Source of the DNA: Alphaproteobacteria bacterium
GTDB taxonomy: Bacteria > Pseudomonadota > Alphaproteobacteria > Reyranellales > Reyranellaceae
Reading direction: 5' to 3'
Length of the DNA: 64,000 bases
Assembly: GCA_019635875.1 (NCBI GenBank)
Contig: JAHBYP010000003.1
Location: 62,001-126,000, forward strand
Shown here in pieces: positions 35,311 to 43,827 of the stretch (within the stretch, counting starts at the first letter, position 1; each line of letters starts with the position of its first letter). The position numbers and the translations under genes were made by a program. Below the pieces are notes generated by a model. It was given only the letters and a program-made list of their open reading frames with translations. It had not been told where the DNA came from and ran no database searches.

Positions 35311-35319
35311 GCCGTGAGG

Positions 35320-35682
35320 TCAACGGACGCTCTTCAGATAGGCGATGATGTCGGAGCGGTCGTTGGCGTCGCCGACCGAGAAGCCCATGCGGCTGCCGCG
35401 GACGAACTGCCCCGGTGCCGCGAGCCACTTGTCGAGCGTCGCCTCGTTCCAGGTGTGGCCGGCATTCTTCAGCGCCGTCGAGTAGCTGAAGCCCGGCGCG
35501 GTGCCCGCCTTGCGGCCGAACACGCCGCGATGCAGCGGGCCGATGCGGTTGGCCTCAAGCGAGTGGCAGCCGGTGCAGCGCGCCTCCCACAATTCCTTGC
35601 CGCGACTGGCGTCGTTGGCGGCGAGCTGCGGGCCGATGCAGAGCTGGCCCGCGATCACCGCGCAGGCGAGAAGCGTATCCAT
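35320..35682 (-). CDS. Class I cytochrome c, periplasmic
   Basis: A 120-aa mono-haem cytochrome. A short signal peptide (MDTLLACAVIAGQLCIGPQLAA) is followed by haem motif Cys36-x-x-Cys39-His40 (ARCTGCHSLE) and RIGPLHRGVFGRKAG, with the axial Met99 in GSRMGFSV. This matches the cytochrome c2/c550-like group of electron carriers. It lies next to a ferritin-like exported protein, suggesting a periplasmic redox role, by inference. Confidence 0.9.
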   Translation of the reverse strand: MDTLLACAVIAGQLCIGPQLAANDASRGKELWEARCTGCHSLEANRIGPLHRGVFGRKAGTAPGFSYSTALKNAGHTWNEATLDKWLAAPGQFVRGSRMGFSVGDANDRSDIIAYLKSVR

Positions 35683-35743
35683 GGGTCACCTCGGTGCGCG
35701 ATCCCCGCCGCCGCGACGCGGCGGGGACCCTCGGATGCGGGGT

Positions 35744-36324
35744 TCAGCCGACGTAGAACGCCTTGGGCGAGAGCGCATCGCCCAGCGCCTGGCTCAGCAC
35801 CATCCAGTGGCCGGTCTCGTCCGAGGCGAGCTTGGCCGAGACCTGCGATAGCGCCTTGTCGGAGAAGGACGGGATGACGCCGAGATAGGCGTTGGCCGCA
35901 CCGCGCTCGAGCTTCTGCGCCAGGCGCAGCACGTCGGTCTGGTTCTTCAGCGAGGCGGCGTTGAGCGCCCGGGCGACCTCGGCGTCGGGCTTGGCCGCGA
36001 CCGGCGTGCCACCGAGCTTGCGGATGGTGGCGATCAGCGCGTCGCGATGCTCCTTGTGATGGCCCTGGAAGGTCACCGCGACCGGCAGCACGGCCCTCGT
36101 GACCAGGCCGCTGCCGGCGGCGATCGAATAGGCGCTGATCGCCTCGTGCTCCAGCCCCAGCGCGACGTTGAGGATCTGCACGTCGCCGGCCGGGTTGTCT
36201 GCGCCTGCGCCTGGCTCGCCATGCGCTCGCAGCCGGCGATCAGCGCGACCGCGGTGGCCGACAGGAACGAGGCGCCGCCGACTCGCAGCACCTTGCGGCG
36301 GCCGCCGTTCACAGTGGTATCCAT
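35744..36324 (-). pseudogene. Exported ferritin-like protein, interrupted by a one-base frameshift
   Basis: The N-terminal frame (ATG 36324) encodes a Tat-like RRKVLRVGGASFLSATAVAL signal ending in the lipobox LIAGC, then MASQAQAQ. There the frame is lost near 36190-36205 and the mature domain continues in another frame from DNPAGDVQILNVALGLEHEA, a ferritin-like four-helix domain (EHEAISAY, HHKEHRDAL, ERGAANAYLG, DETGHW). Adding one base would give a continuous 193-residue protein. It could be a real mutation or an assembly error in a GCGCAG repeat; a GTG at 36181 could also start a leaderless cytoplasmic form. Confidence 0.7.
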
Positions 36325-36504
36325 GATGATTGCTCCCTTCGTGGTCGACGAGGTCATGTCTTGACCGTCGTGCCCTGTTACGGGCGCCGCCAATGGGAGG
36401 ATGCGATCAGCCGATCACGAGCGCGCGTGGCCGACGTGAGGAACTTGTGAACTCTGAATCATCGCGGCGATGCATCCGACGCGACGATCGCTGCGTAAGC
36501 TTAT

Positions 36505-36659
36505 CCTTCTCCCCGCGAAGGCGGGGAGAAGGTGCCGAGCGCCAGCGAGGCGGATGAGGGGCTTCTCGCTCAACACCACCGACGTTGCCGATGGCAGCAC
36601 CGCACAAGCCCCTCATCCGCCCTTCGGGCACCTTCTCCCCGCCTTCGCGGGGAGAAGGA
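36505..36659. repeat. Palindromic repeat, family B variant (TTCTCCCC)
   Basis: Ends CCTTCTCCCCGCGAAGGCGG and CCTTCTCCCCGCCTTCGCGG. The gap 36325-36660 otherwise holds only unremarkable sequence upstream of the ferritin-like gene. The repeat ends next to the stop codon of the cupin remnant. Confidence 0.85.
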
Positions 36660-36660
36660 C

Positions 36661-36927
36661 TTATGGATATCCCTCGTAGATGGGCCCGCGGATGAAGATC
36701 ACGCCGCCGTTGTGGCTGGTCAGCGCCGGGTGCTTCACGCCCGCCGTCGCGGCGTGGAAGTCGCCGGCATAAAAGACCGTGTCGCCGATCACCATGTCGC
36801 CCGACAGCACCATGCATTCCTCGGTCGTCGGATGATCGTGCGCCGGCACGTGGCCGCCGGGCGCCAGCCGCAGCAGGAACGAGCGCTCGCGCCGGACCCT
36901 GTCGACCAGCAGGATCTTGACCTCCGA
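36661..36927 (-). pseudogene. ChrR-like anti-sigma factor, C-terminal cupin domain only
   Basis: An 89-codon frame from SEVKILLVDRVRRERSF to the stop at 36661 encodes a cupin: FLLRLAPGGHVPAHDHPTTEE, CMVLSGDMVIGDTVFYAGDF, HAATAGVKHPALTSHNGGVI. This is the C-terminal domain of ChrR-type anti-sigma factors that control ECF11-like sigma factors in response to oxidative signals. The N-terminal zinc-binding anti-sigma domain is missing and there is no own start codon; the frame joins directly to a truncated sigma-factor gene. Metal ligands HDH, E and H are still present. Confidence 0.6.
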
Positions 36928-37217
36928 GCCGCGCGCCGCAGGCGGTCGACGGCGCGGCGGCGCACCACCATCGCCATCCAGGCCATCGGCGCGCCGCGCT
37001 CGGGCCGGTACTGGCCGGCCTTGTCCCAGATGGCGACGAAGGCTTCCTGCAGCACGTCCTCGGCCGCGTCGCGGCGGCGCAGCACCGTCAGCGCGACGCC
37101 CATGAGCACGGGCGCGGCCGCCCGGTACAGCGCCGCGAACGCCTCGCGCTCGCCGCGTGCCGTGCCCGCCAGCGCCTCGACCAGCGGATCGTCCAGAACC
37201 CCGTGCACCGCGCCCAA
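36789..37217 (-). pseudogene. ECF sigma factor remnant, region 2 only, fused out of frame to the cupin
   Basis: From TTG 37217 the frame gives GEREAFAALYRAAAPVLMGV, LRRRDAAEDVLQEAFVAIWD and RGAPMAWMAMVVRRRAVDRL, the core of sigma region 2 including the -10 recognition helix. At about 36930 it loses homology, just where the ChrR-like cupin starts in another frame, and then runs to a stop at 36789 as Arg/Ser-rich nonsense. Region 4 and the anti-sigma N-terminus are gone, an estimated 600-700 base deletion compared with intact loci. The product could not recognise a -35 element. Confidence 0.65.
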
Positions 37218-37256
37218 TCCAGCCGGCGGCGCGCGGCCTGTCCCGGCCCGCCAGCG

Positions 37257-38531
37257 TCACCATTTCCCGTAATGCGCGACCAGCCCGCGCCACAGCGCGT
37301 CGCGTTCGGCGCCGAAGCCGTCGTCGCTGGTCGCCGAGCGCTCAACCGCGGTGATCACCAGGGCGAGGCGCAGCCCGGGATCGACGAAGATCCCTTGTCC
37401 GTGCGCACCGAACAGCCCGAAACGACGAGCCCGGCCCGGGAAGAGCCAGAACTTGTAGCCATAGCCGTAGTACGGCGTCGCCGAACCCGGCTCGAAGGCC
37501 GGCGGATGGCGGCGATGGTCGGTCGCCTCGAGCAGGAAGTCGCGCGGGATGATCTGCCTGCCGTCGCGCACGCCGTCATCGGCCAGCAGCATCGCCAGCC
37601 GGCCAAAATCGCGCAGGGTGGCATTGAGGTAGCCCATGGTGGCCTCGACGCGCGAGGAATCAACGATCCAGGTCGCGTCGGCCTCGGCGCCCATCGGCCG
37701 CCACAGCCGGTCGGATATGTAGGACGACACGCTCTGCCCGGTGGCGCCGGTCAGCACGTAGCCGAGCACGGCCGTCTCGGTCGAGGCGTACTGGAAGCGG
37801 GTGTTCGGCGGGTGCCTGCGGTCGGAGAAGGTGCGCAGCGCCGCCACGCTGCCGACCGCCTCGTGCAGCTTGAAGAACCTGGTGAGATCGTCCTTGCCGT
37901 CGTAACGCTCCGCGAAGGCAACACCCGAGCCCATGCGCAGCAGCGCGCGGATCGGCGTCTCGCCGTAGGCCGATCCGGCAAGGCCCGGAGCGTAGACCGC
38001 GGCGTGATCGTCGAGCGAGCGGATGCGGCCCTCGGCCAGCGCGAAGCCGACGGCGATGGCGGCGATCGACTTGGCGATGGAGTTCGACAGCAGGCGATGG
38101 GCTGCCGTGCGGTCGTACTGATAGCGCTCGACCTGCACGACGCCGTCCTTGACCACCATCAGTCCGGTGACGCGTCGGCCGGCGAGGAAGTCGTCGATCG
38201 TCCGCTTCTCGCTGAAGTAGCGATAGGTATAGCCGGGAACCGCGGCGGCGATCGGCAACGGACGCGCGCTGTCCGCCCGCCCGATGCGGTTGTGCGGCAG
38301 GATGGTGTCGAGATGGCTGTACGAGCCGACGCGCAGCTTCTCGTCGGCGAACCAGGTCTCGCGCGTGCCGACGGGATAGCCGGCCGCCTTGCCCAGCGCC
38401 TCCTCGTCGGGGGCGGCGCGCGTGATCGATGGGATGAAGAGGAGGCTCAGGCACAGCAGCAGGCTGCGCACGGCGGCCGCGAACGCACCGCGGCTGCCGC
38501 CTGCCGATGGGTCGACCCGGGCTTCGAGCAT
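37257..38531 (-). CDS. Serine hydrolase, beta-lactamase/class C family, exported
   Basis: A 424-aa protein. A signal-like hydrophobic stretch SLLLCLSLLFIPSITRAA lies near residues 23-40. The active-site Ser151-Ile-Ala-Lys154 tetrad is in LLSNSIAKSIAAIA, the Tyr box is FQYAST (Y-x-S as in 6-aminohexanoate-dimer hydrolase) and the HGQG near the C-terminus takes the KTG position. Enzymes of this type are esterases, amidases or peptidases rather than true beta-lactamases. It is divergent from hemA; the shared gap has an FNR-type box. Confidence 0.85.
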   Translation of the reverse strand: MLEARVDPSAGGSRGAFAAAVRSLLLCLSLLFIPSITRAAPDEEALGKAAGYPVGTRETWFADEKLRVGSYSHLDTILPHNRIGRADSARPLPIAAAVPGYTYRYFSEKRTIDDFLAGRRVTGLMVVKDGVVQVERYQYDRTAAHRLLSNSIAKSIAAIAVGFALAEGRIRSLDDHAAVYAPGLAGSAYGETPIRALLRMGSGVAFAERYDGKDDLTRFFKLHEAVGSVAALRTFSDRRHPPNTRFQYASTETAVLGYVLTGATGQSVSSYISDRLWRPMGAEADATWIVDSSRVEATMGYLNATLRDFGRLAMLLADDGVRDGRQIIPRDFLLEATDHRRHPPAFEPGSATPYYGYGYKFWLFPGRARRFGLFGAHGQGIFVDPGLRLALVITAVERSATSDDGFGAERDALWRGLVAHYGKW

Positions 38532-38555
38532 GCCGCCCGTAGCCTGTCCCCCGGC

Positions 38556-38569
38556 TTGACATGCGTCAA
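38556..38569. promoter_or_regulatory. FNR/FixK-type box TTGAC-ATGC-GTCAA upstream of hemA
   Basis: A perfect 5-4-5 dyad at 38556-38569, matching the FNR/FixK consensus TTGAT-N4-ATCAA except for the tolerated C/G pair. Its centre is about 103 bases before the hemA ATG and 31 bases outside the start codon of the divergent hydrolase. In Rhodobacter and Bradyrhizobium, hemA is controlled by FnrL or FixK2 through such sites, so oxygen control of haem supply is likely here. Confidence 0.65.
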
Positions 38570-38664
38570 TGCGGCCTTGTCCGCCTGCGGGAATTCTGTT
38601 TGGTATGACGTGTTCCATCATTAGTTTGCCGAGCAGGCCCGCCCGCCCCGAAAGGTCCCGAGGC

Positions 38665-39897
38665 ATGTCGTTCGACTACACCGGTTTCTTCGCCGAGCAG
38701 CTGGCGGCGCTGAAGGCCGAGGGGCGCTATCGGGTCTTCGCCGATCTCGAGCGGCTGGCGGACCGGTTCCCGCTGGCGCTCTACCGCGACGAGCGCGGCC
38801 GGGCGCGCGAAGTCACCGTGTGGTGCAGCAACGACTACCTGGCGATGGGCAGCCATCCGGTGGTCACCGGGGCGATGGCCGCGGCGATCCTCAGGCAGGG
38901 CGCGGGCGCCGGCGGCACGCGCAACATCTCCGGCACCAACCACCTGCATGTCGAGCTGGAGCACGAGCTCGCCGACCTGCACGGCAAGGACGCCGCCCTG
39001 GTGTTCACCTCGGGCTATGTCGCCAACGAGACGACGCTGGGCACGCTGGCCTCGCGCCTGCCCGGCTGCGTGGTGTTCTCCGACGCCTTCAACCACGCCT
39101 CGATGATCGCCGGCATCCGCAACAGCCGCGCGCCCTACCACATTTTTCGTCACAACGATCCCGACCATCTGCGCGAGCTGCTGGCGGCCGCCGATCCGAA
39201 GGTGCCGAAGCTGGTGGCCTTCGAGTCGGTGTACTCGATGGACGGCGACATCGCGCCGATCAGCACGCTGTGCGACGTGGCGCAGGAGTTCGGCGCGCTG
39301 ACCTATCTCGACGAGGTGCACGCCGTGGGCATGTACGGCGCGCGCGGCGCCGGCGTGGCCGAGCGCGACGGCGTGATGCATCGCCTCGACGTCATCCAGG
39401 GTACCCTCGCCAAGGGCTTTGGCGTGGTCGGCGGCTATGTCGCGGCCGATGCCGGGCTGGTCGACTTCATCCGCAGCAACGGCAACGGCTTCATCTTCAG
39501 CACCTCGATGCCGCCTTCGATCGCCGCCGGCGCGCTGGCCGCGGTGCGCTATCTGAAGAGCGAGGGCGCCGAGCGCCGCGCGCGGCACCAGGAGCGCGCC
39601 GCGACGCTCAAGGCCCGGCTGGCGGCCGTGGGCCTGCCGGTGATGCCCTCGGTCAGCCATATCGTGCCGCTGTTCGTCGGCGACGCCGCGCTGTGCAAGG
39701 CGGCCAGCGACCTGCTGATGGATCGCCATGACATCTACGTGCAGCCGATCAACTATCCCACCGTGGGGCGCGGCGCCGAACGCCTGCGCATCACGCCGAC
39801 GCCGGCGCACGACGACGCGGCGATGGATCGCCTGGTCGCCGCCCTGGTCGATGTCTGGCAGACCCTGATGCCCGAGCGGCGTCAGGCGGCCGAGTAG
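38665..39897 (+). CDS. hemA: 5-aminolevulinate synthase
   Basis: A 410-aa PLP enzyme that condenses glycine with succinyl-CoA, the first step of the C4 haem/tetrapyrrole route used by Alphaproteobacteria. Diagnostic blocks: [51 protein letters not shown] (Asp216) and [15 protein letters not shown] with the Schiff-base Lys250. Length and spacing match Rhodobacter HemA. ATG 38665 is preceded by AAAGG and AGG. An FNR-type box lies upstream. Its 3' end overlaps the convergent panE-like gene by 16 bases. Confidence 0.97.
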   Translation: MSFDYTGFFAEQLAALKAEGRYRVFADLERLADRFPLALYRDERGRAREVTVWCSNDYLAMGSHPVVTGAMAAAILRQGAGAGGTRNISGTNHLHVELEHELADLHGKDAALVFTSGYVANETTLGTLASRLPGCVVFSDAFNHASMIAGIRNSRAPYHIFRHNDPDHLRELLAAADPKVPKLVAFESVYSMDGDIAPISTLCDVAQEFGALTYLDEVHAVGMYGARGAGVAERDGVMHRLDVIQGTLAKGFGVVGGYVAADAGLVDFIRSNGNGFIFSTSMPPSIAAGALAAVRYLKSEGAERRARHQERAATLKARLAAVGLPVMPSVSHIVPLFVGDAALCKAASDLLMDRHDIYVQPINYPTVGRGAERLRITPTPAHDDAAMDRLVAALVDVWQTLMPERRQAAE

Positions 39898-40860
39898 AGC
39901 CCATTCGCCGCCGCCAGGTTGGCGGCCAGCGCCACCATCACATCGAGCGTCGGCGTGTCGAGCCCCGCGACCCGGGCGAAGGCGTGCGGCGCCTTGACGA
40001 TCGCCTCGATCTCCATCGGCCGGCCGAGCTCGTAGTCCTGCAGGATCGACGGCTTGTGGTTCTGGTAGACGCGGCCGGTGCTCGACATCGATGTCGAGGT
40101 CGACGCCGTGGGCGCGCGCGGTGGCCAGCCCCTCGGCCAGCGCGCGGCGGCAGACCTCGTTGATGCCCGGCTGCCGCAGCACCGGGATCGCCTGGCCGGT
40201 CAGCAGGCACATCACCGAGCCCGAGAGATTGGCCATCAGCTTGTGCCAGGCGTTGCGCCTGATGTCGCCGGTCGGCGGCGAGGCCATGCCGGCGGCGACC
40301 AGCGTCTCGCGCAGCCTGTCGACGCGCGCGCTCGCCCTGTCGTCGGTCTCGCCGACATGCAGGATGTTGCGGCTGGGTGTGCCGTTGTGGATCACGCCGG
40401 GCTCGACCACCTCGTTCGACGAATAGACCACGCCGCCGATCACCCGGTCGGGCAGCAGCGCCTTCGCCAGCGCGCCGCCGGGATCGAGCCGCGACAGGTC
40501 CGGCGGCCTTGGCCGCGACGGCGACAGGCCGTGCGCGTACCACCAGGGAATGCCGTTCTGCACGAACACGGCCGCGGTGTCCCCGCCCAGCAGCGGCCTG
40601 GCGCCCTCGACCAGCGCGACCAGCGCGTTCGCCTTCAGCGTCGCCAGCACGACATCCTGCGGCCCGAGCTCGGCGGCGTTGTCGGAGGCCCTCACCCTGG
40701 CCTCGATCACGCGCTCGCCGGTGTGCAGGCGGATGCCGCGTTCGCGGATCGCCGCGAGGTTCGGCCCGCGCGCGACGATCGAGACCTCGTTGCCGGCGGC
40801 CGACAGCTTGGCCGCGATGTGGCCGCCCACGGCGCCCGCCCCGAACACGCAGATACGCAT
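39882..40860 (-). pseudogene. 2-dehydropantoate 2-reductase (PanE/ApbA-like), split by a frameshift
   Basis: From ATG 40860 the frame encodes MRICVFGAGAVGGHIAAKLS (NADP-binding GxGxxG), VFVQNGIPWWY, RNAWHKLMANLSG (catalytic Lys) and NEVCRRALAEGLATARAHGV, then is lost near 40085. The missing C-terminal part continues in another frame as STGRVYQNHKPSILQDYELG and RPMEIEAIV, standard ketopantoate-reductase C-domain sequence. Total 979 bases is one more than a whole number of codons, consistent with a single inserted base (or two lost). It may be decay or a sequencing error; the enzyme would make pantoate for coenzyme A. Confidence 0.78.
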
Positions 40861-40879
40861 CGTCGATTCCCGTGCCCCG

Positions 40880-42085
40880 CTACAGCGACCGCTCGCGCCA
40901 GATCCTGGAGGTCGCGAGCACGATGGCGATCACGCAGATCATGCCGACCACGGCGACCAGCATCGCCGCCGTCAGCCCGTGGCCGCTGGCGATGGTGCCG
41001 ACGATCGGGGCGCCGATCGGCGCACCACCCATGAAGCCGAGCTGGAACAGCGCCAGCACGCGGCCGCGATGACTGGCGGGCGCCGCCATCTGCACGATGG
41101 TCCTGCCCTGCGTCATGGTCACGCCGGCACCGGTGCCCCAGATGAAGATCAGCGCCAGCACCACGGGAAACGGTGGCAGCAGCGCCATCAGCGCCAGCAC
41201 GACGAAGCCCATGGCCAGCGCCAGCACCATGGCGCGGCCGCGATGGACGAGGCGCGTTCCGAAGCGGGCGATGGCGAAGCTCGCGGCGATCGTGCCGGCC
41301 CAGAACATCAGGTTGAGCAGCGCCAGCCGCGCCGAGCCGCCGCCATAGACGTCACGCACCGCGATCGGCAGCACGACGACGAACGGCGCGACGTAGAACA
41401 GGCCGATGGCGAAGATCAGCGCGATCACCGGCCAGATGCGCGGCTCGCGCATCGCGACGCGTACGCCGTCGACGAGACCGCTGCCTGCATCCGACGGCGG
41501 CCGCGCCGCGGCCTGCGGGTGGAGACGCACGATGGCGATCGCGCCCAGCCCCACCGCCAACGCCTGGACGACCAGCAGCGGCGCCGCCCCCGTGCGATCC
41601 GCCGCCATCGCCGCGGCGATGCCGAGCAGCTGGGTCAGGAACTGCATGCCGGTGGCGATCGCCACGGCGCGCGGCATCGGCAATCGCGTGACCCGCGGCA
41701 GCAGCCCGTCGCGCGCGGGAATGGCGAAGGCCGCGATGGTGCCGGCGACGGCGCCATAGGCGATCATCGCCAAGAAGCTCAGCTCTCCCATGACGACCAG
41801 CACGGCCAGCGCGACGGGCGGCACGGCCGCCAGCGCATGGCAGACGATGAGCTGGCGCCGCGCGTCGCCGCGATCGGCGACCGCGCCGCCATAGAGCATG
41901 AACAGCAGCGACGGCCCCATGGCGCACATCTGCACCAGGCCGAGATCGTCGGCCGGCCGGTGCAGCACGTCGCTCACCAGCCACTGCACCATGACCATGC
42001 CGATGCCCTGGGCGAGAAACCAGGAACTCAGGCCACCGAGATAGGCGCGGAAACCGGGATCGGGGGATGGCTCGGACGCGGACAT
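40880..42085 (-). CDS. Major facilitator superfamily transporter
   Basis: A 401-aa polytopic protein with 12 predicted helices. MLYGGAVADRGDARRQLIVCHA is the helix 2-3 loop motif A of MFS exporters (G-x3-D-R-x-G-R-R variant). TGAGVTMTQGRTIVQMAAPASHRG in the second half resembles enterobactin-exporter/EntS-like members. It precedes the panE-like gene by 19 bases and may be co-transcribed. Substrate unknown. ATG 42085 chosen because the sequence upstream lacks membrane-protein character and overlaps an AT-rich promoter region. Confidence 0.85.
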   Translation of the reverse strand: MSASEPSPDPGFRAYLGGLSSWFLAQGIGMVMVQWLVSDVLHRPADDLGLVQMCAMGPSLLFMLYGGAVADRGDARRQLIVCHALAAVPPVALAVLVVMGELSFLAMIAYGAVAGTIAAFAIPARDGLLPRVTRLPMPRAVAIATGMQFLTQLLGIAAAMAADRTGAAPLLVVQALAVGLGAIAIVRLHPQAAARPPSDAGSGLVDGVRVAMREPRIWPVIALIFAIGLFYVAPFVVVLPIAVRDVYGGGSARLALLNLMFWAGTIAASFAIARFGTRLVHRGRAMVLALAMGFVVLALMALLPPFPVVLALIFIWGTGAGVTMTQGRTIVQMAAPASHRGRVLALFQLGFMGGAPIGAPIVGTIASGHGLTAAMLVAVVGMICVIAIVLATSRIWRERSL

Positions 42086-42158
42086 GCGGCGGATGTGTGG
42101 CACATCCGGCGGATCGGGTGGGAACGATTGTTCCGCGCCGGGGACAACCAGACCTTGC

Positions 42159-42187
42159 TTGCTTTCACTGTGGATAACCCATATCTT
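42159..42187 (+). promoter_or_regulatory. Promoter TTGCTT-17-TATCTT containing a perfect DnaA box
   Basis: A -35 TTGCTT (42159-42164) and -10 TATCTT (42182-42187) with a 17-base spacer, ahead of the 143-aa gene. Within the spacer, 42169-42177 reads TGTGGATAA, the exact reverse complement of the DnaA consensus box TTATCCACA. A DnaA-type protein bound here would cover the promoter. Confidence 0.45.
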
Positions 42188-42279
42188 GTGCCCAAGCCAA
42201 GAAAATTGGTCAGTCCATTGTTTCTCAAGATCAATGCCGGCCCTCCGCCCCCCGGAACCGGCTAGGGAGAGGGTCCCCA

Positions 42280-42711
42280 ATGACCCAGTTCAGCAAGGCG
42301 ACGCTGGCCAAGATCCTCGAGATTCTGGGCAGTGATCATGCCGGAGAAGTCATGGCGGCGGCAAAGCTGGCCACGACCATGGTCCGCGAGGCGGGATTCT
42401 CCTGGGAAGAGATCCTGCGTCCCGACCTGCACCCCAAGGGGCAGGTCGTCCGATCAGGCTCCGACTACGACATGAACGGCTCCGCCCGGTCGACCGCGGC
42501 AGCGACGGCGCCCGGCGCAGGCCCGATGGGCATGCGACGCGATCGCGAGCTGTCGCCCTACGAGCAGTTCTTCATGCTGCTGCTCAGCCCGCGCACACCC
42601 AGCCACGTGAAGAAGGAGCTGCGCTCCTGGGAAGCGCGCGTTCTCGACGGCGAGATCACGCCGCAGGAAAAGCAGGACCTGCGCCACCTCTTCCGCCAGT
42701 TCGTCGCGTAA
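42280..42711 (+). CDS. Conserved-type hypothetical protein, 143 aa
   Basis: A soluble, helix-rich protein. The N-terminus (SKATLAKILEILGSDHAGEV, AAAKLATTMVREAGFSWEEI) resembles a short domain repeated in many alphaproteobacterial hypothetical proteins, and the C-terminus (SPYEQFFMLLLSPRTPSHVK) is also helical; a flexible Ala/Gly/Ser linker joins them. Strong ribosome site AGGGAGAGGG before ATG 42280. It has its own promoter with a DnaA box, divergent from the MFS gene. Function unknown. Confidence 0.75.
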   Translation: MTQFSKATLAKILEILGSDHAGEVMAAAKLATTMVREAGFSWEEILRPDLHPKGQVVRSGSDYDMNGSARSTAAATAPGAGPMGMRRDRELSPYEQFFMLLLSPRTPSHVKKELRSWEARVLDGEITPQEKQDLRHLFRQFVA

Positions 42712-42754
42712 CGCCCACCGCCCTCACACCCCGCTGCATATGAACTTCGGCTTT

Positions 42755-42881
42755 ACCTTCCTCCGGAGGGGGAAGGTGGCGCGCGAAGCGCGACGGATGG
42801 GGGATGCCTCAACGAGGCCGGTGTCCGTCTTCGACATCCCCCTTCCGCCCTCCGGGCACCTTCCCCCTCCGGGGGGAAGGT
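42755..42881. repeat. Palindromic repeat, family B
   Basis: Ends ACCTTCCTCCGGAGGGGGAA and CACCTTCCCCCTCCGGGGGG. It lies between the convergent 143-aa gene and CDF transporter gene; the rest of the 207-base gap is featureless. Confidence 0.88.
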
Positions 42882-42918
42882 AAGACCAAGGCAAGTCCGT
42901 CATCCGGAACTGCCCACC

Positions 42919-43818
42919 TCACGTCGGATCGCGCTCGGGCACCTCGAGCCCGAAGGGGTCGTGGTGCAGCAGCACTTCGGCCTGCGGGAACGCGGCCTTG
43001 ATGCCGGCCTCGATCTCGTCGCCGTAGCGATGCACGACGGCCAGCGACAGGTCAGGGTCGAAGGCGACGTGCAGCTCGATGAACTGCGTCAGCCCCGAGC
43101 TGCGCGTGCGCAGGCCATGCAGATGCCGCGCCGCCGGATGGGCGTGCACGATCGCCTCGATGCGCAGGCGATCGGCCTGCGGCAGCTCGCGATCCATCAG
43201 CACGTCGAGCGCCTGGCCGATGATGGCCCGCACGCCGACAAGCAGGTACAGCGCGATGGCGATGGCCGTCACCGAATCCAGCCACACGATGCCGTAGCGC
43301 GCCGTGACGAGCAGGGTCACGACGACGGCGAGATTGACCAGCAGGTCCGATCGGTAGTGCAGCGCGTCGGCGGCGATGGCCACCGATGCGGTGCGTCGCA
43401 CGACATGGCGCTGAAACGCCGCCAGCCCGCCGGTCAGCACGATCGCCAGCACGCTGACCGCGATGCCGATCTCCTCGCGCACGATGGGATGCGGCATCAT
43501 CAGGCGCTCGATGCCGGCGAGAAGCAGCCCGGCGACCGAGGCAAGAATGAATCCCGCCTGAGCCAGGGCCGCCAGTGCCTCGGCCTTGCCGTGCCCGAAG
43601 CGATGCTCGCGGTCGGCCGGATTCATCGCGTGACGCACGGCGAGCCAGGTGATCGCAGAAGCCACAAGGTCGAGTGCCGAGTCGACCAGAGACGACAGCA
43701 GGCTCACCGATCCGGTCAGTGCCCATGCGCCCAGCTTGGCGAGGACCAGGGTCAGCGCGACCGACGTGGAGGCGTATGTCGCTGCACGCACCAGCCGGGC
43801 GCGTTCATCGCCCGCCAT
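42919..43818 (-). CDS. Cation diffusion facilitator (FieF/YiiP-type metal exporter)
   Basis: A 299-aa CDF protein with six helices and a C-terminal metal-sensing domain. The transport site is complete: Asp46 and Asp50 in SLVDSALDLVASA and His154 and Asp158 in DALHYRSDLLVN, the D-D/H-D tetrad of YiiP that carries Zn2+ or Fe2+ against protons. DREHRFGHGKAEALAALAQ is the family signature between helices 2 and 3. The C-terminal part has HHDPFG-type metal ligands. No regulator is adjacent. Confidence 0.92.
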   Translation of the reverse strand: MAGDERARLVRAATYASTSVALTLVLAKLGAWALTGSVSLLSSLVDSALDLVASAITWLAVRHAMNPADREHRFGHGKAEALAALAQAGFILASVAGLLLAGIERLMMPHPIVREEIGIAVSVLAIVLTGGLAAFQRHVVRRTASVAIAADALHYRSDLLVNLAVVVTLLVTARYGIVWLDSVTAIAIALYLLVGVRAIIGQALDVLMDRELPQADRLRIEAIVHAHPAARHLHGLRTRSSGLTQFIELHVAFDPDLSLAVVHRYGDEIEAGIKAAFPQAEVLLHHDPFGLEVPERDPT

Positions 43819-43827
43819 CGTCGGGCC

